DNA of 55,637 nt, from assembly GCA_900769885.1 (NCBI GenBank), contig CAAGIG010000024.1, forward strand, positions 1 to 55,637, read 5' to 3'. The position numbers and the translations under genes were made by a program. Below the pieces are notes generated by a model, which worked only from the letters and a program-made list of their open reading frames with translations, was not told where the DNA came from and did no database searches. Below, piece by piece: positions 35,767 to 45,554 of the stretch (position 1 is the stretch's first letter; each line of letters starts with the position of its first letter). This stretch comes from Rikenellaceae bacterium. Its GTDB lineage: Bacteria > Bacteroidota > Bacteroidia > Bacteroidales > UBA932.

Positions 35767-38700
35767 TTAAAGAGTGCCCAAGTATTTATATTGATGTACA
35801 TTACCATTATAATCGACAACATCTACTGCGATGAACCAATTACCGTCACCGGCCTCTTCAATATGAATTGTACCCGATTTGTAGTTTATAATTGACCATC
35901 CTTCATACATACCTGAATCAGATCGGATGCTGTACGAACCACCACCGAATGTGTAATCACCGGCAGGGGCAGGTCCTTCAGTTGCAGGGCAGTCCAATTC
36001 TACAAGGTGACTTTTGCCATCCAATATAAAAATATAAGATTTGCATATGTCGCTATATGCACTGAATGAGTCGAATTGAGCTACAGCGAAGTCAGCATAT
36101 TTAGGATCTTCTACAAAACCTTCATCTTCTACTGCTGTTACATTCACACCAAAAACAAGAACACGTGTTGCTCCTGAAACGGTTGAGAAAGTAAGAGTTG
36201 TAGATTCTGTAACTCCTTCCAAATCAAATGTGTAGTAATCAGAATCAGTTACTGTAAGTGTGTAAGGTGAATTATTGGCAGCACCTGTATTGGCTTTAGG
36301 TTGAATTGTAACAGATGTTGCACCATTAATTGTACCACCATTATTTACAGTCACTGTAAGTTTGCTACTCTTACCATTCCAACCAACAGCATACATTGAT
36401 AAGGTCATATCACCAGTCAATGGAAGAGCTTTTGTGGTATATTTACCAACTACAGAACTTGTTCCAAGTTTTAGAACATTAATCTCTTTTTCTCCGTTAA
36501 CAGTTGCCTTTTCAGTATAATATTTTGATCCGCCAGCATCGGTTGATGTGATATCTACATTACTTGAAAATCCGGTAAGAGGTTGTTCAGGATTTTCAGG
36601 ATTTTCAGGTTCCTCAGGCTCAGGCATTTCAAGAATTTCAATAGATACAGCCACCAAGTTCATATATATTGTACCCGATACTGTGATAGCATAACCGAGA
36701 ACTTTAACTTTAGCACCATTTGCTTCAGCTATTTGATTCTTAAGGTCTGAATTTAGGAAATAGAAGCTACCTTGATTAGAAGTTCCATCTACAACCAAAT
36801 TATAGTAACCACCATCGATCACCAATTTTCCGGTCACTTCAACATATTCAGCTGTTCTGTTTGCAGTTTCTGCAACAAATGCATCGATAAACGCTGCATC
36901 AGCTACAACAGGAGTTGGATAAGTCATACCAACCACTTCTCCTTCAACAATTTCAGCAGTATTGTCAAGTTGGAAACCTTTGTTATACACACCGATTTTG
37001 CCGGTAATTGTAAGTTCCTGACCAATTTGATATCTTCCGTCGTAACTTGCATTATAGTATAGAATTGAACCGGTCGCATCGCTAAGAACGAAACCTCATA
37101 CATTGGTAGCAGAAACAATACCTTTAAGTGTATAAGTCTCATTCAATTCCACATCAGCAATATTTGTAATAACAGGACCTGCAGCAGGTTGTGAAATTAC
37201 TACAGAATACTCTTTTGTTTCAACTTTAGCCTCGGTAGAGAATACAACAACATACTCAACTCCTTCTGACAAAGTATTTTCAGGGATAGTCAAAGTAATC
37301 ACTTTTTCACCTTCACCTGAAATTTCACCTTCGAACAATTCTTCACAAACTGCACTCCAAACAACATTACCTGTAACATTGATTTGAACTTGAGTTTCAA
37401 GAACATCTTCCAAAACGATTGACAAAGGAGAAACTCCGAATACAGGAGCATCAGCATCTGACCAGTTACCTGCACCTACCAATACTTGAGGAACAGTAGC
37501 TTCGTCAAATGAACAACCTTTCAAAATCAATTGAACACCATTAGCGTTACCACTGATTGCACCAACCATTTGAACGCCGGGAGCATCTGTACAACGTATA
37601 GAGACATTTGAATTGTAAGCGTGACAATCGGTATATGAACGTCCTGTTTTCTCATTTACAGTACCTGAGATACCACCTGCATTGTGATATACATCACTGA
37701 TATTAACATTCTCAACTGTACAACGGGTTGCATCACCTGCATTGTGAATACCAACAAGACCACCTACACGGATGATTTTCTTTTCTTTATTTGCAACAAT
37801 AGATGAATTGCGAACATTAACGTTTTCAATATCACCATACAAATTACCGCAAACAACACCTACAAATGAAGTTTCAGCAGCAATTGTAACATTTTCGAAA
37901 TCGATATTTTTGAAATCAACTGTTGCAGAAGCGAACAAACCGTTTTCTCCTTTGAAGTTACGGATAACAGGATTTCTGGTTTCGCTCTTAGATACAGGCA
38001 AACCTTCAACTCTGATAGGTTTTTCACCATTAAAATATTTCAATGATTTAAGTTCATATCCATTGAAATCAAGGTCAGCAGCAATAAAGATATTGTTGTC
38101 AATAGGATTTTCCTGGAACCAAGCCAACTCTTCAGGAGAAGTAACGATATAACCATCTTGAGTCAAAGCAGGCTCTTCAATAGAAGTACCATTCCATACA
38201 TCCACGAAATAATCGGGCTCTTCGTAAATAGGATCGATAGTTACAATAAAGTCTCCATCTGTGGTTAGAAGTTCTCCTAACAAGTTTGTTCTGTAATTTC
38301 TTTGAACAGGAACATTCACAGCTGAAAGAGAAGATTCACCTTCAACAGTTTTGAAAGTAAGGGTCAAAGAGTTCAACAAATCTTTGTCAGCTCCTGTAGC
38401 TTCATCATTTACAAGAATGTAGTTAGTTGCAATGTAATCATAGGTAACACCGTCAATTTCAAGGTCACCGGTACGATCAAGATTCAAAATCTTTTCTGCA
38501 GGGATATTTGCAAAATCAAATACAACTTGTTCAACAGGATCAGCAACTGTACCGTCAAAAGTATTCAAGGTTGTTGCCACTTGAGAAGCAATCAGAACTT
38601 TAGACTGGGTAGATGCCAAATCAAAACCAGCTGAAGCAGCATAAGCCAAATCAGATGTACCAAAGTTGATTTGTGCAAAAGGACGGTGCAAAGTTACCTC

Positions 38701-39180
38701 TTGGGTGAATGATTGAGTCACTTGGAAAGGTTCAACATAAGCATAGAAAGCATCACGATACTCATCATTGCTCTTAGCATTTGCATAATTTACCTTAACA
38801 GCTCTCAAATCAGAAATGTTATACACACCATTGTCTGCAGCTTGAGGAGATTGTGCCCAGAATACCATTTGGTAATGGTTACCTTTTACAAACTTAACAG
38901 TAATGGTGGTTGTCAAACTTCCTGCAGGGAAAGTTGCAGTACCACGCAATTGAGTATACTCAGTAGCTGTTTCACCTGCAGCAGGAACATTATAAACAGC
39001 ATAAGTCAACTCAGTTGCAGAAAGACCATCGCTAACCGCCTTGGTTTGAAGCGATGAAGGAAGGGTCACTGTGAAAGTAACCTCATCATCAGCAAATGAG
39101 GGATTCTCCAATGTTTGCTGACAAGAAGTGATAAATAGCATTGAAGCCATCATCACCAAAAATAAATAAACTCTTTTCAT
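35767..39180 (-). pseudogene. Giant Mfa-like tip lipoprotein, interrupted by one in-frame TGA
   Basis: The reading frame from the ATG at 39180 to the TAA at 35767 would encode 1,137 residues, broken only by TGA at codon 695 (37098-37096). It has a lipobox (FITSC, Cys20), a DUF6562-type domain (about 30-320), a GLUG-like beta-helix region (about 390-560; SFVGVVCGNLYGDIENVNV), a BACON-like domain (about 585-665), then two OB-like domains. The stop falls between ATNV and GFVLSDATGSILYY, in the first OB-like domain. Homology runs on in the same frame through a beta-sandwich and a final domain ending KYLGTL. The downstream part has no ATG at a domain border, and its first candidate start is a GTG 35 codons on. 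It may be a nonsense mutation, a sequence error, or readthrough. As the last gene it would be the fimbrial tip or adhesin. Confidence 0.75.
37096..37098 (-). other. In-frame TGA codon in the tip lipoprotein gene
   Basis: The codons run GCT ACC AAT GTA TGA GGT TTC GTT on the minus strand. Flanking residues fit an OB-like strand pattern. A single change to CGA, GGA, AGA or TGG would restore the frame. It is the only such interruption among the large genes of the window. Confidence 0.85.
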
Positions 39181-39184
39181 TTTA

Positions 39185-40126
39185 TTAATATTGAATTGGA
39201 TACTTCTTGTTTGATTCATTATCAAATATCTCATCTAAATCTATATTGAATGAAATATCTGCAGAGAACAAATATCCGAGAATATTTGTTCTGTAATTTC
39301 TTTGAACAGGGAGATTGTGGATTGGAATTTCAAGAACAACATTTCCGTATTTAAATACAGCCACAAGAGGATCCTGTGTATAAACCCTCTTCTCCTTCTC
39401 AGCAAGGATATAGTTCATTGAAACATATCTGAAAAGGTGCTGTTTGTCAAAATATTTATCCTCACCTGAAGGGGCAGCACTGAAATCATATTCAACATTC
39501 ACACTACCTGATGTTTCACCGGTTATAAGATTCAAAACATTAGGAACATCATTAAGTCTGATAGATGATGTGAAGCCTTTTTCATCCAACAATGGAGTTA
39601 CTACCTTATAATCAATAGCCGCAAAGTTGATCTGAGCAAAAGGTCTTTTCAACACAACCTCAGTACGCTGAGTGTTGGAAGTCAGCATAACATCTTCTGA
39701 CTTGAAGAAAGCATCACGGGTTTCATCATTTGCAACACCTTTGTATGAAATGGTAAGAGCCTCAAAATCGGTCAAATCATAAGCTGTACATTTTGAAGAC
39801 TGAGCCCAGAATACAACTTTATAACTCAAACCCTTAACAAGCTTGATTTTAAAGACAAACCTACCATCCTCACCCCTTTGGACCGGCTCCTTAGGTCTTA
39901 GATCGGTAAGTTCTTCACCATTCTTATATACAGCATAGTACAAAATATCAACCGTTGTCCCATCACTGATTGCCTTGGTCTCTATCTGATCCTCAGAATC
40001 AACAACAAACTCCATTACACCTTCCTCAACTGAGGACTCATTAAAAAAGTCTCTTTGGCACGAAATAAGTGTTGTAGCCAAAAAGGCAACAAAAACCAAG
40101 AAAAAGGGACGAATATATTTTCGCAT
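39185..40126 (-). CDS. Mfa-like fimbrial lipoprotein (DUF6562)
   Basis: This 313-residue lipoprotein has a lipobox (TTLISC, Cys23). Its body matches the DUF6562 domain of FimA/Mfa-superfamily subunits: GTTVDILYYAVYKNGEEL, YKVVFWAQS, DAFF, RPFAQINFAAID, then the family motif PVQRNYRTNILGYLFS near the end. It resembles the N-terminal domain of the tip gene, which starts four bases downstream. The mature-sequence start TKAISDGT is the usual tail of the flexible N-terminus. It likely forms part of the fimbrial shaft or anchor. Confidence 0.8.
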   Translation of the reverse strand: MRKYIRPFFLVFVAFLATTLISCQRDFFNESSVEEGVMEFVVDSEDQIETKAISDGTTVDILYYAVYKNGEELTDLRPKEPVQRGEDGRFVFKIKLVKGLSYKVVFWAQSSKCTAYDLTDFEALTISYKGVANDETRDAFFKSEDVMLTSNTQRTEVVLKRPFAQINFAAIDYKVVTPLLDEKGFTSSIRLNDVPNVLNLITGETSGSVNVEYDFSAAPSGEDKYFDKQHLFRYVSMNYILAEKEKRVYTQDPLVAVFKYGNVVLEIPIHNLPVQRNYRTNILGYLFSADISFNIDLDEIFDNESNKKYPIQY

Positions 40127-40222
40127 ATCTTAATAGTTAAAAAAGAATATAACCTGAAATATTCCAGGAAATATTCTTTAAGGTTTAACAATGTTCTTAT
40201 GAACTATATCTGGTACTCTATC

Positions 40223-41065
40223 CTAAATGAAATCACCAATGAGATTGGTCTTTTTATTCTGTTCAAATGGGACAGAAGTCAAGGTAGTTACTTTTTTAGT
40301 ATTATCGTTATCGTTTTTAGTTGTAGTAATTATTACTTCTCTAAATTTCTTCTCAGGGGTAAAGAAATAGCTTCTTGCCAAAACTGTACAAGTTGTTTGG
40401 TTAATGGTTTCCGTCTCTACAAAATCGTTAGATGTAGATGGAAAGATTATAGTTTGTGTTAATTGCTTTTCGTCTGAGAATACATTAGTCAATGGATTGA
40501 ATTTGGTAAACGAAGTATACTCCAATTTTGTTGATTCTATTGCTCCAAAAGACAAATCTTTTGAGTGAAGAATATTCAATACACCACCAACCCTTTGCAA
40601 TTGGACCTCTTTTTTAATAGAACCGCGGAAATTAACTCCTTTAAGTACTGCACAAAAAGCATCATTCTGTTTTGAAGCAGACAATGTTAAAGTTGATTGA
40701 TCGTCAGTAGGTATTGTAGCTGGAATAGTTATTGAAGAAAGATTTTCAATATTATAAGCAGCTGTAGCACCTTGCGCCCAAAAAACCAAATCGTATGTCT
40801 GATCTGCCACCAATGAAATTACTGCGTTTGCTTGACCATTACTAAAATCAAATTGAAGAGGGTCTGCCAATTGTATCTCATTTTGAAAAATGCCTACATA
40901 AAGTTTATACTGACCAGTAGGAGGAGATTTTACATCAATCTCCAAATCTTCTATAGTAGCATTTATTGTCACCTGACAATTGCCATCTCCAAACCCTTTT
41001 TCCGAACAACTCCAAAAACAAAGGAGGAAAAGTGACGATATAAATATAGGTAGTATCTTTTTCAT
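40223..41065 (-). CDS. Mfa-like fimbrial lipoprotein (DUF6562, shorter)
   Basis: This 280-residue lipoprotein has the lipobox LCFWSC (Cys20). It shares the pattern of its neighbours: YDLVFWAQGATAAYNIENLS, KQNDAFCAVLKGV, and PFEQNKKTNLIGDF where the others read PVQRNYRTNILG. It ends right after that motif with a TAG, so it lacks the last 20 residues found in the other copies. The conserved RPFAQINF segment reads VGGVLNILHSKD. It is the most diverged of the three DUF6562-type subunits. A gap of 96 bases follows before the next gene. Confidence 0.7.
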   Translation of the reverse strand: MKKILPIFISSLFLLCFWSCSEKGFGDGNCQVTINATIEDLEIDVKSPPTGQYKLYVGIFQNEIQLADPLQFDFSNGQANAVISLVADQTYDLVFWAQGATAAYNIENLSSITIPATIPTDDQSTLTLSASKQNDAFCAVLKGVNFRGSIKKEVQLQRVGGVLNILHSKDLSFGAIESTKLEYTSFTKFNPLTNVFSDEKQLTQTIIFPSTSNDFVETETINQTTCTVLARSYFFTPEKKFREVIITTTKNDNDNTKKVTTLTSVPFEQNKKTNLIGDFI

Positions 41066-41077
41066 ATTGTTTTAAAA

Positions 41078-42094
41078 TTAAGGGATAAAGATGTTAAATT
41101 CATCATCGTAAGAAGAGTCAATGTACACACCCCCGCCTGCTTCCTGCATCAAGAAACTACCTCTTACTGTTGTAAGTTTACTTCTGACAATAGGAACCTC
41201 AATATCAGTAGTCATTGACAACTGGTTACCTTCTTTATCGAAAAGACCTACAGCAACAATGATTGAAGATTCAGTACCATTGACAAGGATGTAGTCAAAT
41301 CCCATTTCAGCTTCAGTATCACTGATTCTCTCAAGTTTGGAGTGGAATCTCAAACCTGTCTTCGCGTCAATAGGCTTATCGGTAAACATATTGAACTCAG
41401 TAGGAACGAAACTCTTATAGAAGAAAATCACATCGTATGCTTCGATATCAATATTCTGGTCCATCGGATTTCCGTCTGTCTGTCCCAACTCAATCATCTT
41501 AGTTATGAAATCATCCAAGTCAGTAGTGATGAAGACAAATTTTGCCAAAGGTCTTCTCATATTGACAACCGCCTTGACTGGTTCTTCCTGAGAGCCATAT
41601 CTAACTACCTGAATATCGATAGAACCTGTAAATGCATCCTTACTATCCTCATTACCTGTATAAGGATCTGTCTGCATTATAATATCTGTAAAATTGTCTG
41701 TATTATAATATAGGTGGTCTTCAGATCCCTGATTCACATAGTCACTCCATACAAGCAATCTGTAATCCCCCTCGGGTACAAACATTGTAACATTGTGATT
41801 AAGGTCGGTAACGTCATCCTTAGTAAAGGTATAACTATACTCAGCATCCCTCGCATAAGTTCCGTCAGACAGACGACGGTGGAATCTCAGGATATACCTC
41901 AAGTCTCTCTCTGAAGATGATTTAGTATACATACTGTCCACATCCAATGTCAAAAATGGAGGCAAATCTGTATCATAATACAATTGAATATCAACCTGTG
42001 CCGGTGTTCCATCTTTAGGAAACTGGTGGACATAACACGAATTGACTGCCAGGAAAGTCGAAACAATTAATAATATGCTATATATGTATTTCAT
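41078..42094 (-). CDS. Mfa2/FimB-like anchor lipoprotein
   Basis: This 338-residue lipoprotein has the lipobox LAVNSC (Cys20). It contains TFTKDDVTDLNHNVTMFVPEGDYRLLVW, a hallmark of the FimB/Mfa2 anchor family, then MRRPLAKFVFITTD and VPIVRSKLTTVRGSFL. Anchor subunits hold the fimbria to the outer membrane and limit its length. Its ATG overlaps the TGA stop of the preceding gene in ATGA, indicating translational coupling. The next gene follows after 12 bases. Confidence 0.75.
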   Translation of the reverse strand: MKYIYSILLIVSTFLAVNSCYVHQFPKDGTPAQVDIQLYYDTDLPPFLTLDVDSMYTKSSSERDLRYILRFHRRLSDGTYARDAEYSYTFTKDDVTDLNHNVTMFVPEGDYRLLVWSDYVNQGSEDHLYYNTDNFTDIIMQTDPYTGNEDSKDAFTGSIDIQVVRYGSQEEPVKAVVNMRRPLAKFVFITTDLDDFITKMIELGQTDGNPMDQNIDIEAYDVIFFYKSFVPTEFNMFTDKPIDAKTGLRFHSKLERISDTEAEMGFDYILVNGTESSIIVAVGLFDKEGNQLSMTTDIEVPIVRSKLTTVRGSFLMQEAGGGVYIDSSYDDEFNIFIP

Positions 42095-43338
42095 TTCTTA
42101 GCCTTCTTAAAAACCCTAAAATCGTATGATAGTGAGATGGATACATTATCCAGCCCGATATATATCTTCTCAGTGGTGTTCGCCAATGGACCATTCGGTT
42201 CATTGTAGAATGTATCATAATTAACGTGATATACACCGGCTCCCAACTCAAATTCAAGATTCAATCTACCATCCAATGCGATAGGGAGTTTATAACCGAC
42301 TCCGATACCACCACCAATAGAAGGACAATCTCCATTGTGGTCCTGATAACGCCAGTTACCATTTGCAGCAATGTTGTACCATCCCATACCAAAGTGAGCT
42401 CCTAAAAAGAGACCATTTGTCTTGGGAACCCACCATCTGAACTCTGGTTGGAATGACAACACTCTGAATTTTGTATCTGCTGCAAAATAGTCAATTGCAG
42501 AGAACATAATTGGAAGATTGAATGAGAACTGTTTGTATCTGATTTCACCCGCAATATTTGCGATAAGCATTCCGAGAGCAACAGCATTCGTCTTAATTGA
42601 ATAGATAAATGCATCTACAGGTTCGGGCTGAATATTGTGGATGATTTTATTTTCTAACGGAGCTTTTACTTGAGCAACAGGAGCAACATTTGCAAATGAA
42701 TTGAAAACTATCGGATTGTTGTGAACCCAGGCACGAGGTTGAGGAACCTCTCCGATATGGACAGTAACCTCGCAATATCTCAATTCGGGATACAATCTAC
42801 GAAGTAGATAATTCCAGACTTTACCCTTGTTCAGTTTTTTTATTTCCGACTTTTTCTGTTCCTGTGTCAAAGTGGAATCTCTGAAAATGGACAATAATTC
42901 TTCTTTATTTGACAAGTTCGAATTTTGAACCATTGGAATAATTCTTTCCCAGTCTTCACCAACAGCATCAGAAACCACGAGCATATCAGAAACATCGAGA
43001 TGCTTTTTCATATAATTCAAAACGGTTGAAAAACGACGCTCTGAAAGAGATTGGTTGAAAGAAGGGGTTCCTTCCAATGAAGCCGCAGCCAAATATTCAA
43101 GTTGGTATATTGTATAATTCAAGGAATCCTGCTCAATTGCATAAACTCTTTTTATAAAAGAATCCATCCGTTCACGGTTACCCCTGTAATTGGGGTCATA
43201 TTCGGCGCTACCGACTCTAAAATAGATCTTTAGAGAATCAGTAACTTGTGCGTCGAGGACAAATAACGACACACAGCAGAAAAAGAAAACACTTAAACTG
43301 CGTAAAATAAACTTATATATGTGTTGTGTTGGCTCCAT
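42091..43338 (-). CDS. Outer-membrane protein with OmpA-like half and DUF3575 barrel
   Basis: The 415-residue protein has a signal sequence (about residues 1-31, ending VLDAQ). Residues 35-200 resemble an OmpA-like peptidoglycan-binding fold (DSLKIYFRVGSAEYDPNYRG; LSERRFSTVLNYMKKHLDV). Residues 235-415 are DUF3575 (NAVALGMLIANIAGEIRYK, FRWWVPKTNGLFLGAHFGMG, KIYIGLDNVSISLSYDF), likely a beta barrel. DUF3575 proteins usually open fimbrial clusters in Bacteroidales. It is first in the operon, behind a -7 box, and ends in a TGA that overlaps the next ATG. Confidence 0.82.
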   Translation of the reverse strand: MEPTQHIYKFILRSLSVFFFCCVSLFVLDAQVTDSLKIYFRVGSAEYDPNYRGNRERMDSFIKRVYAIEQDSLNYTIYQLEYLAAASLEGTPSFNQSLSERRFSTVLNYMKKHLDVSDMLVVSDAVGEDWERIIPMVQNSNLSNKEELLSIFRDSTLTQEQKKSEIKKLNKGKVWNYLLRRLYPELRYCEVTVHIGEVPQPRAWVHNNPIVFNSFANVAPVAQVKAPLENKIIHNIQPEPVDAFIYSIKTNAVALGMLIANIAGEIRYKQFSFNLPIMFSAIDYFAADTKFRVLSFQPEFRWWVPKTNGLFLGAHFGMGWYNIAANGNWRYQDHNGDCPSIGGGIGVGYKLPIALDGRLNLEFELGAGVYHVNYDTFYNEPNGPLANTTEKIYIGLDNVSISLSYDFRVFKKAKK

Positions 43339-43368
43339 TATGTAAACGCAAATTTGGTTATACGCTTA

Positions 43369-43376
43369 CAAATATA
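43369..43376 (-). promoter_or_regulatory. -7 box of the fimbrial operon
   Basis: TATATTTG on the minus strand, 30 bases before the DUF3575 start. The AraC-type gene lies just upstream. No -33 box is clear, in line with activator-dependent transcription, though this is inference. Confidence 0.5.
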
Positions 43377-43418
43377 GGCATTATATAGCAACCATACTTA
43401 TAATTTCGCTACATATAT

Positions 43419-44285
43419 TTACACTTTTCTTACACGGCATAAATTTTCTTTACGCAACTCGTTGGGAGCCTTTCCCCAGTGTTTTTTACAAAAAAGTGTA
43501 AAGTAAGCGGGAGACGAAAACGAATACTTATATGATAATTCAGAAAAAGGTATTTGAGTTAAAACAATATCATTAATTATAGATTCACATTTCTTTTCCC
43601 TTAACCACACAGAAGGAGACTGATTGAAGTTTTTTTGGAAGGTACGTATAAATGTGACTTTTGACATATTTGCCACCTTGGCAAATTCCTCGACAGAGTA
43701 ATTTACGTGCTCAAAATTGGAATATACAAAGGTTCTGAAATCGGGATTTTCAGAAAGAATCCGATAGAAAACACCATACAGATCCTCCAATGGATAAAAC
43801 ATTGTCAAAGATATCAGCATCTCCTCCATCTTGATATTGAGATAATGAGAACAAACCTCCTTCTCTTTCAAAATATCAAGTACTCCCGTAATAAGATTCA
43901 ATATTTGGGTCTTGATTTCAAGCACTGCAGGAAAATCTCCCTCAATATCTTTACCTTCAAATGACAACAGACGACTCGAAAAAGTCCTCGTACAATTAGA
44001 AAGAATATTATTGAAATGGTAAGTTACAACAAAATCATCATCAGATGTGGTAAAATATAACAATGATGAATCCATCAAAGTAAATTTTCCAGAATCTATA
44101 ATAAATTTGGTCTCAATTGAATCCCCAACACTGACCCTTCCCTTGAGAACAAAAAGCAGAACGTTGAAATGATTATTGTCTGAGGGAATTCTAATCCCTT
44201 TACCTCTATATACATTTATTGAAGTAGGGTAATCACTACCACACATATCACATCTGCTTATTGAGGTTTTAACACAATCACTCAT
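43419..44285 (-). CDS. AraC-family transcriptional regulator with N-terminal CxxC
   Basis: This 288-residue regulator has a C-terminal AraC helix-turn-helix domain (about residues 185-285): FAKVANMSKVTFIRTFQKNF, SPSVWLREKK, then YKYSFSSPAYFTLFCKKHWG and APNELRK. The N-terminal part (about 25-130) looks like a cupin-type sensor. The first 20 residues carry Cys4, Cys12 and Cys15 (CDMCG), which could bind a metal or sense redox. It stands 80 bases upstream of the fimbrial operon and points the same way, so I infer that it controls it. It has its own two-box promoter. Confidence 0.88.
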   Translation of the reverse strand: MSDCVKTSISRCDMCGSDYPTSINVYRGKGIRIPSDNNHFNVLLFVLKGRVSVGDSIETKFIIDSGKFTLMDSSLLYFTTSDDDFVVTYHFNNILSNCTRTFSSRLLSFEGKDIEGDFPAVLEIKTQILNLITGVLDILKEKEVCSHYLNIKMEEMLISLTMFYPLEDLYGVFYRILSENPDFRTFVYSNFEHVNYSVEEFAKVANMSKVTFIRTFQKNFNQSPSVWLREKKCESIINDIVLTQIPFSELSYKYSFSSPAYFTLFCKKHWGKAPNELRKENLCRVRKV

Positions 44286-44305
44286 AACTTAATCATTAAC
44301 TATGA

Positions 44306-44337
44306 CAAACTTACGGACAAGCGAGTGAGAAATCAAA
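44306..44337 (-). promoter_or_regulatory. Promoter of the AraC-type gene
   Basis: On the minus strand TTTG (44337-44334), a 20-base spacer and TAAGTTTG (44313-44306) fit the Bacteroidota consensus. The start is 20 bases further. The -33 box is in a small CAAAGCTCAGCTTTG inverted repeat (44334-44348), a possible operator. Confidence 0.7.
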
Positions 44338-44441
44338 GCTCAGCTTTGAATTTATTACAACGAGCGCAGTCAGTATTTCTGTCGTATAGGACAAATATAG
44401 ACAAAATAAATAAAACCAATAGCATTACTCATAAATTTTAA

Positions 44442-44449
44442 TAATTTTG
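44442..44449 (+). promoter_or_regulatory. -7 box of the lipoprotein gene
   Basis: TAATTTTG, 32 bases before the ATG at 44482. No -33 box is clear. Confidence 0.45.
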
Positions 44450-44481
44450 CACAAACATTTGAAACAAAACTAGATATAAAT

Positions 44482-45552
44482 ATGAATACAACTACACTAA
44501 TGAGATTACTTGCATCATTGTTTCTGCTGACTTTGCTCTTTACAGGATGCAGCAAGAACAAACCAGATGACAACAAACCTGAAATACCTGAAACGCCGAC
44601 AGATACCATCCCTGAGAATAGACAAATCGAGACAAATTTCCTTGAGATAGTATATTGGGGAGATTACTACAATTCATCTACCGACAGCTATACCTTATAT
44701 ACAGGTAATGTGGAGCACGAAGGGATGTTCATCAAATCGGCAGGAGATTTTATAATGTTATCCCTTATGACCGAACTCACTACAAATCCCAATGAAATAA
44801 AATTGACAACAGGAACTTACACACTCGACCCCGAATGTACTTTTGCCCCTATGACCATTGTAGGAGAAAACGAAAGCGGTTGTTACAGTTACCTGCCGGA
44901 CAATAACAATGACGGATACTTTGAAGAGAACATAAATTATTTTTCAGCAGGAGAATGTACAGTGGAACAACTTGGAGAAAAATCCTACTCAATATCAGCA
45001 GTTATGACTTTGGATAATGGAGAGGTCATAGAGTTTGAATATAGCGGAGAGGTTGTTTTCTCCAACGCCATTGCAGAATTATACCCCGAACAAATTGAAT
45101 CAGATATTGAATTTGAAGCCACTTTCGGAGAAATTTTCAGAATGGGCAACGGACTCTACAAACTCGACCTTATGAGCGGTGACAATCCATACGAGAGTGC
45201 TCAATGGGCAAATCGTAACAGACTGAATATCTTTATCATTACTGAGGACAATCGCACAAAAGTAAAAGCAGGAACCTATACATTCGAATCACCTGACACA
45301 GATAAAACAGAATATGCCAGAGCTGGGGAATTCTGGATACAGAGTGGCAGTCTGAACTGGGATGGTTCATTCTACTTCTTTATGGATGGAGCCACCTGGG
45401 AGAGCACTTACGGATTCATAAACGAAGGTAACATCACCATCAGCTATGACGAAAATGACAATATAAATATAGTACTTGACGCAAAAGACCTCAATGGTCA
45501 TTCAATCAAAACCACATACACCGGCCCTTCTGAAATAACTGAACAAGTATAA
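44482..45552 (+). CDS. Uncharacterised lipoprotein
   Basis: This 356-residue lipoprotein has the lipobox LFTGC (Cys23) followed by an Asp/Pro/Lys-rich tether (SKNKPDDNKPEIPETPTDT). The rest is beta-rich, acidic, and built of two similar halves, each with the pattern TTNPNEIKLTTGTYTLDP or NRTKVKAGTYTFESPDTD followed by aromatic strands. I do not recognise the family. Such repeats suggest a surface adhesin or glycan-binding protein. The NUDIX gene begins two bases after the stop, so the two are co-transcribed. Confidence 0.6.
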   Translation: MNTTTLMRLLASLFLLTLLFTGCSKNKPDDNKPEIPETPTDTIPENRQIETNFLEIVYWGDYYNSSTDSYTLYTGNVEHEGMFIKSAGDFIMLSLMTELTTNPNEIKLTTGTYTLDPECTFAPMTIVGENESGCYSYLPDNNNDGYFEENINYFSAGECTVEQLGEKSYSISAVMTLDNGEVIEFEYSGEVVFSNAIAELYPEQIESDIEFEATFGEIFRMGNGLYKLDLMSGDNPYESAQWANRNRLNIFIITEDNRTKVKAGTYTFESPDTDKTEYARAGEFWIQSGSLNWDGSFYFFMDGATWESTYGFINEGNITISYDENDNINIVLDAKDLNGHSIKTTYTGPSEITEQV

Positions 45553-45554
45553 TT

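Noticed and set aside
35767..39180. Two separate genes instead of one interrupted gene
   Set aside because: The downstream part has no ATG at a domain border, and its first candidate start is a GTG inside an OB-like domain that spans the stop codon.
39181..39234. Tip gene start at 39234
   Set aside because: It would overlap the previous gene by 50 bases and put a non-signal stretch before the lipobox. The ATG at 39180 gives a standard lipoprotein signal.
40223..41065. Truncation of the short DUF6562 gene by its TAG
   Set aside because: The frame after the TAG shows no homology to the C-terminal ends of the other copies, so a natural end is likelier.
43339..43418. Invertible promoter before the fimbrial operon
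   Set aside because: No inverted repeats flank the -7 box, and no invertase gene is in the window.
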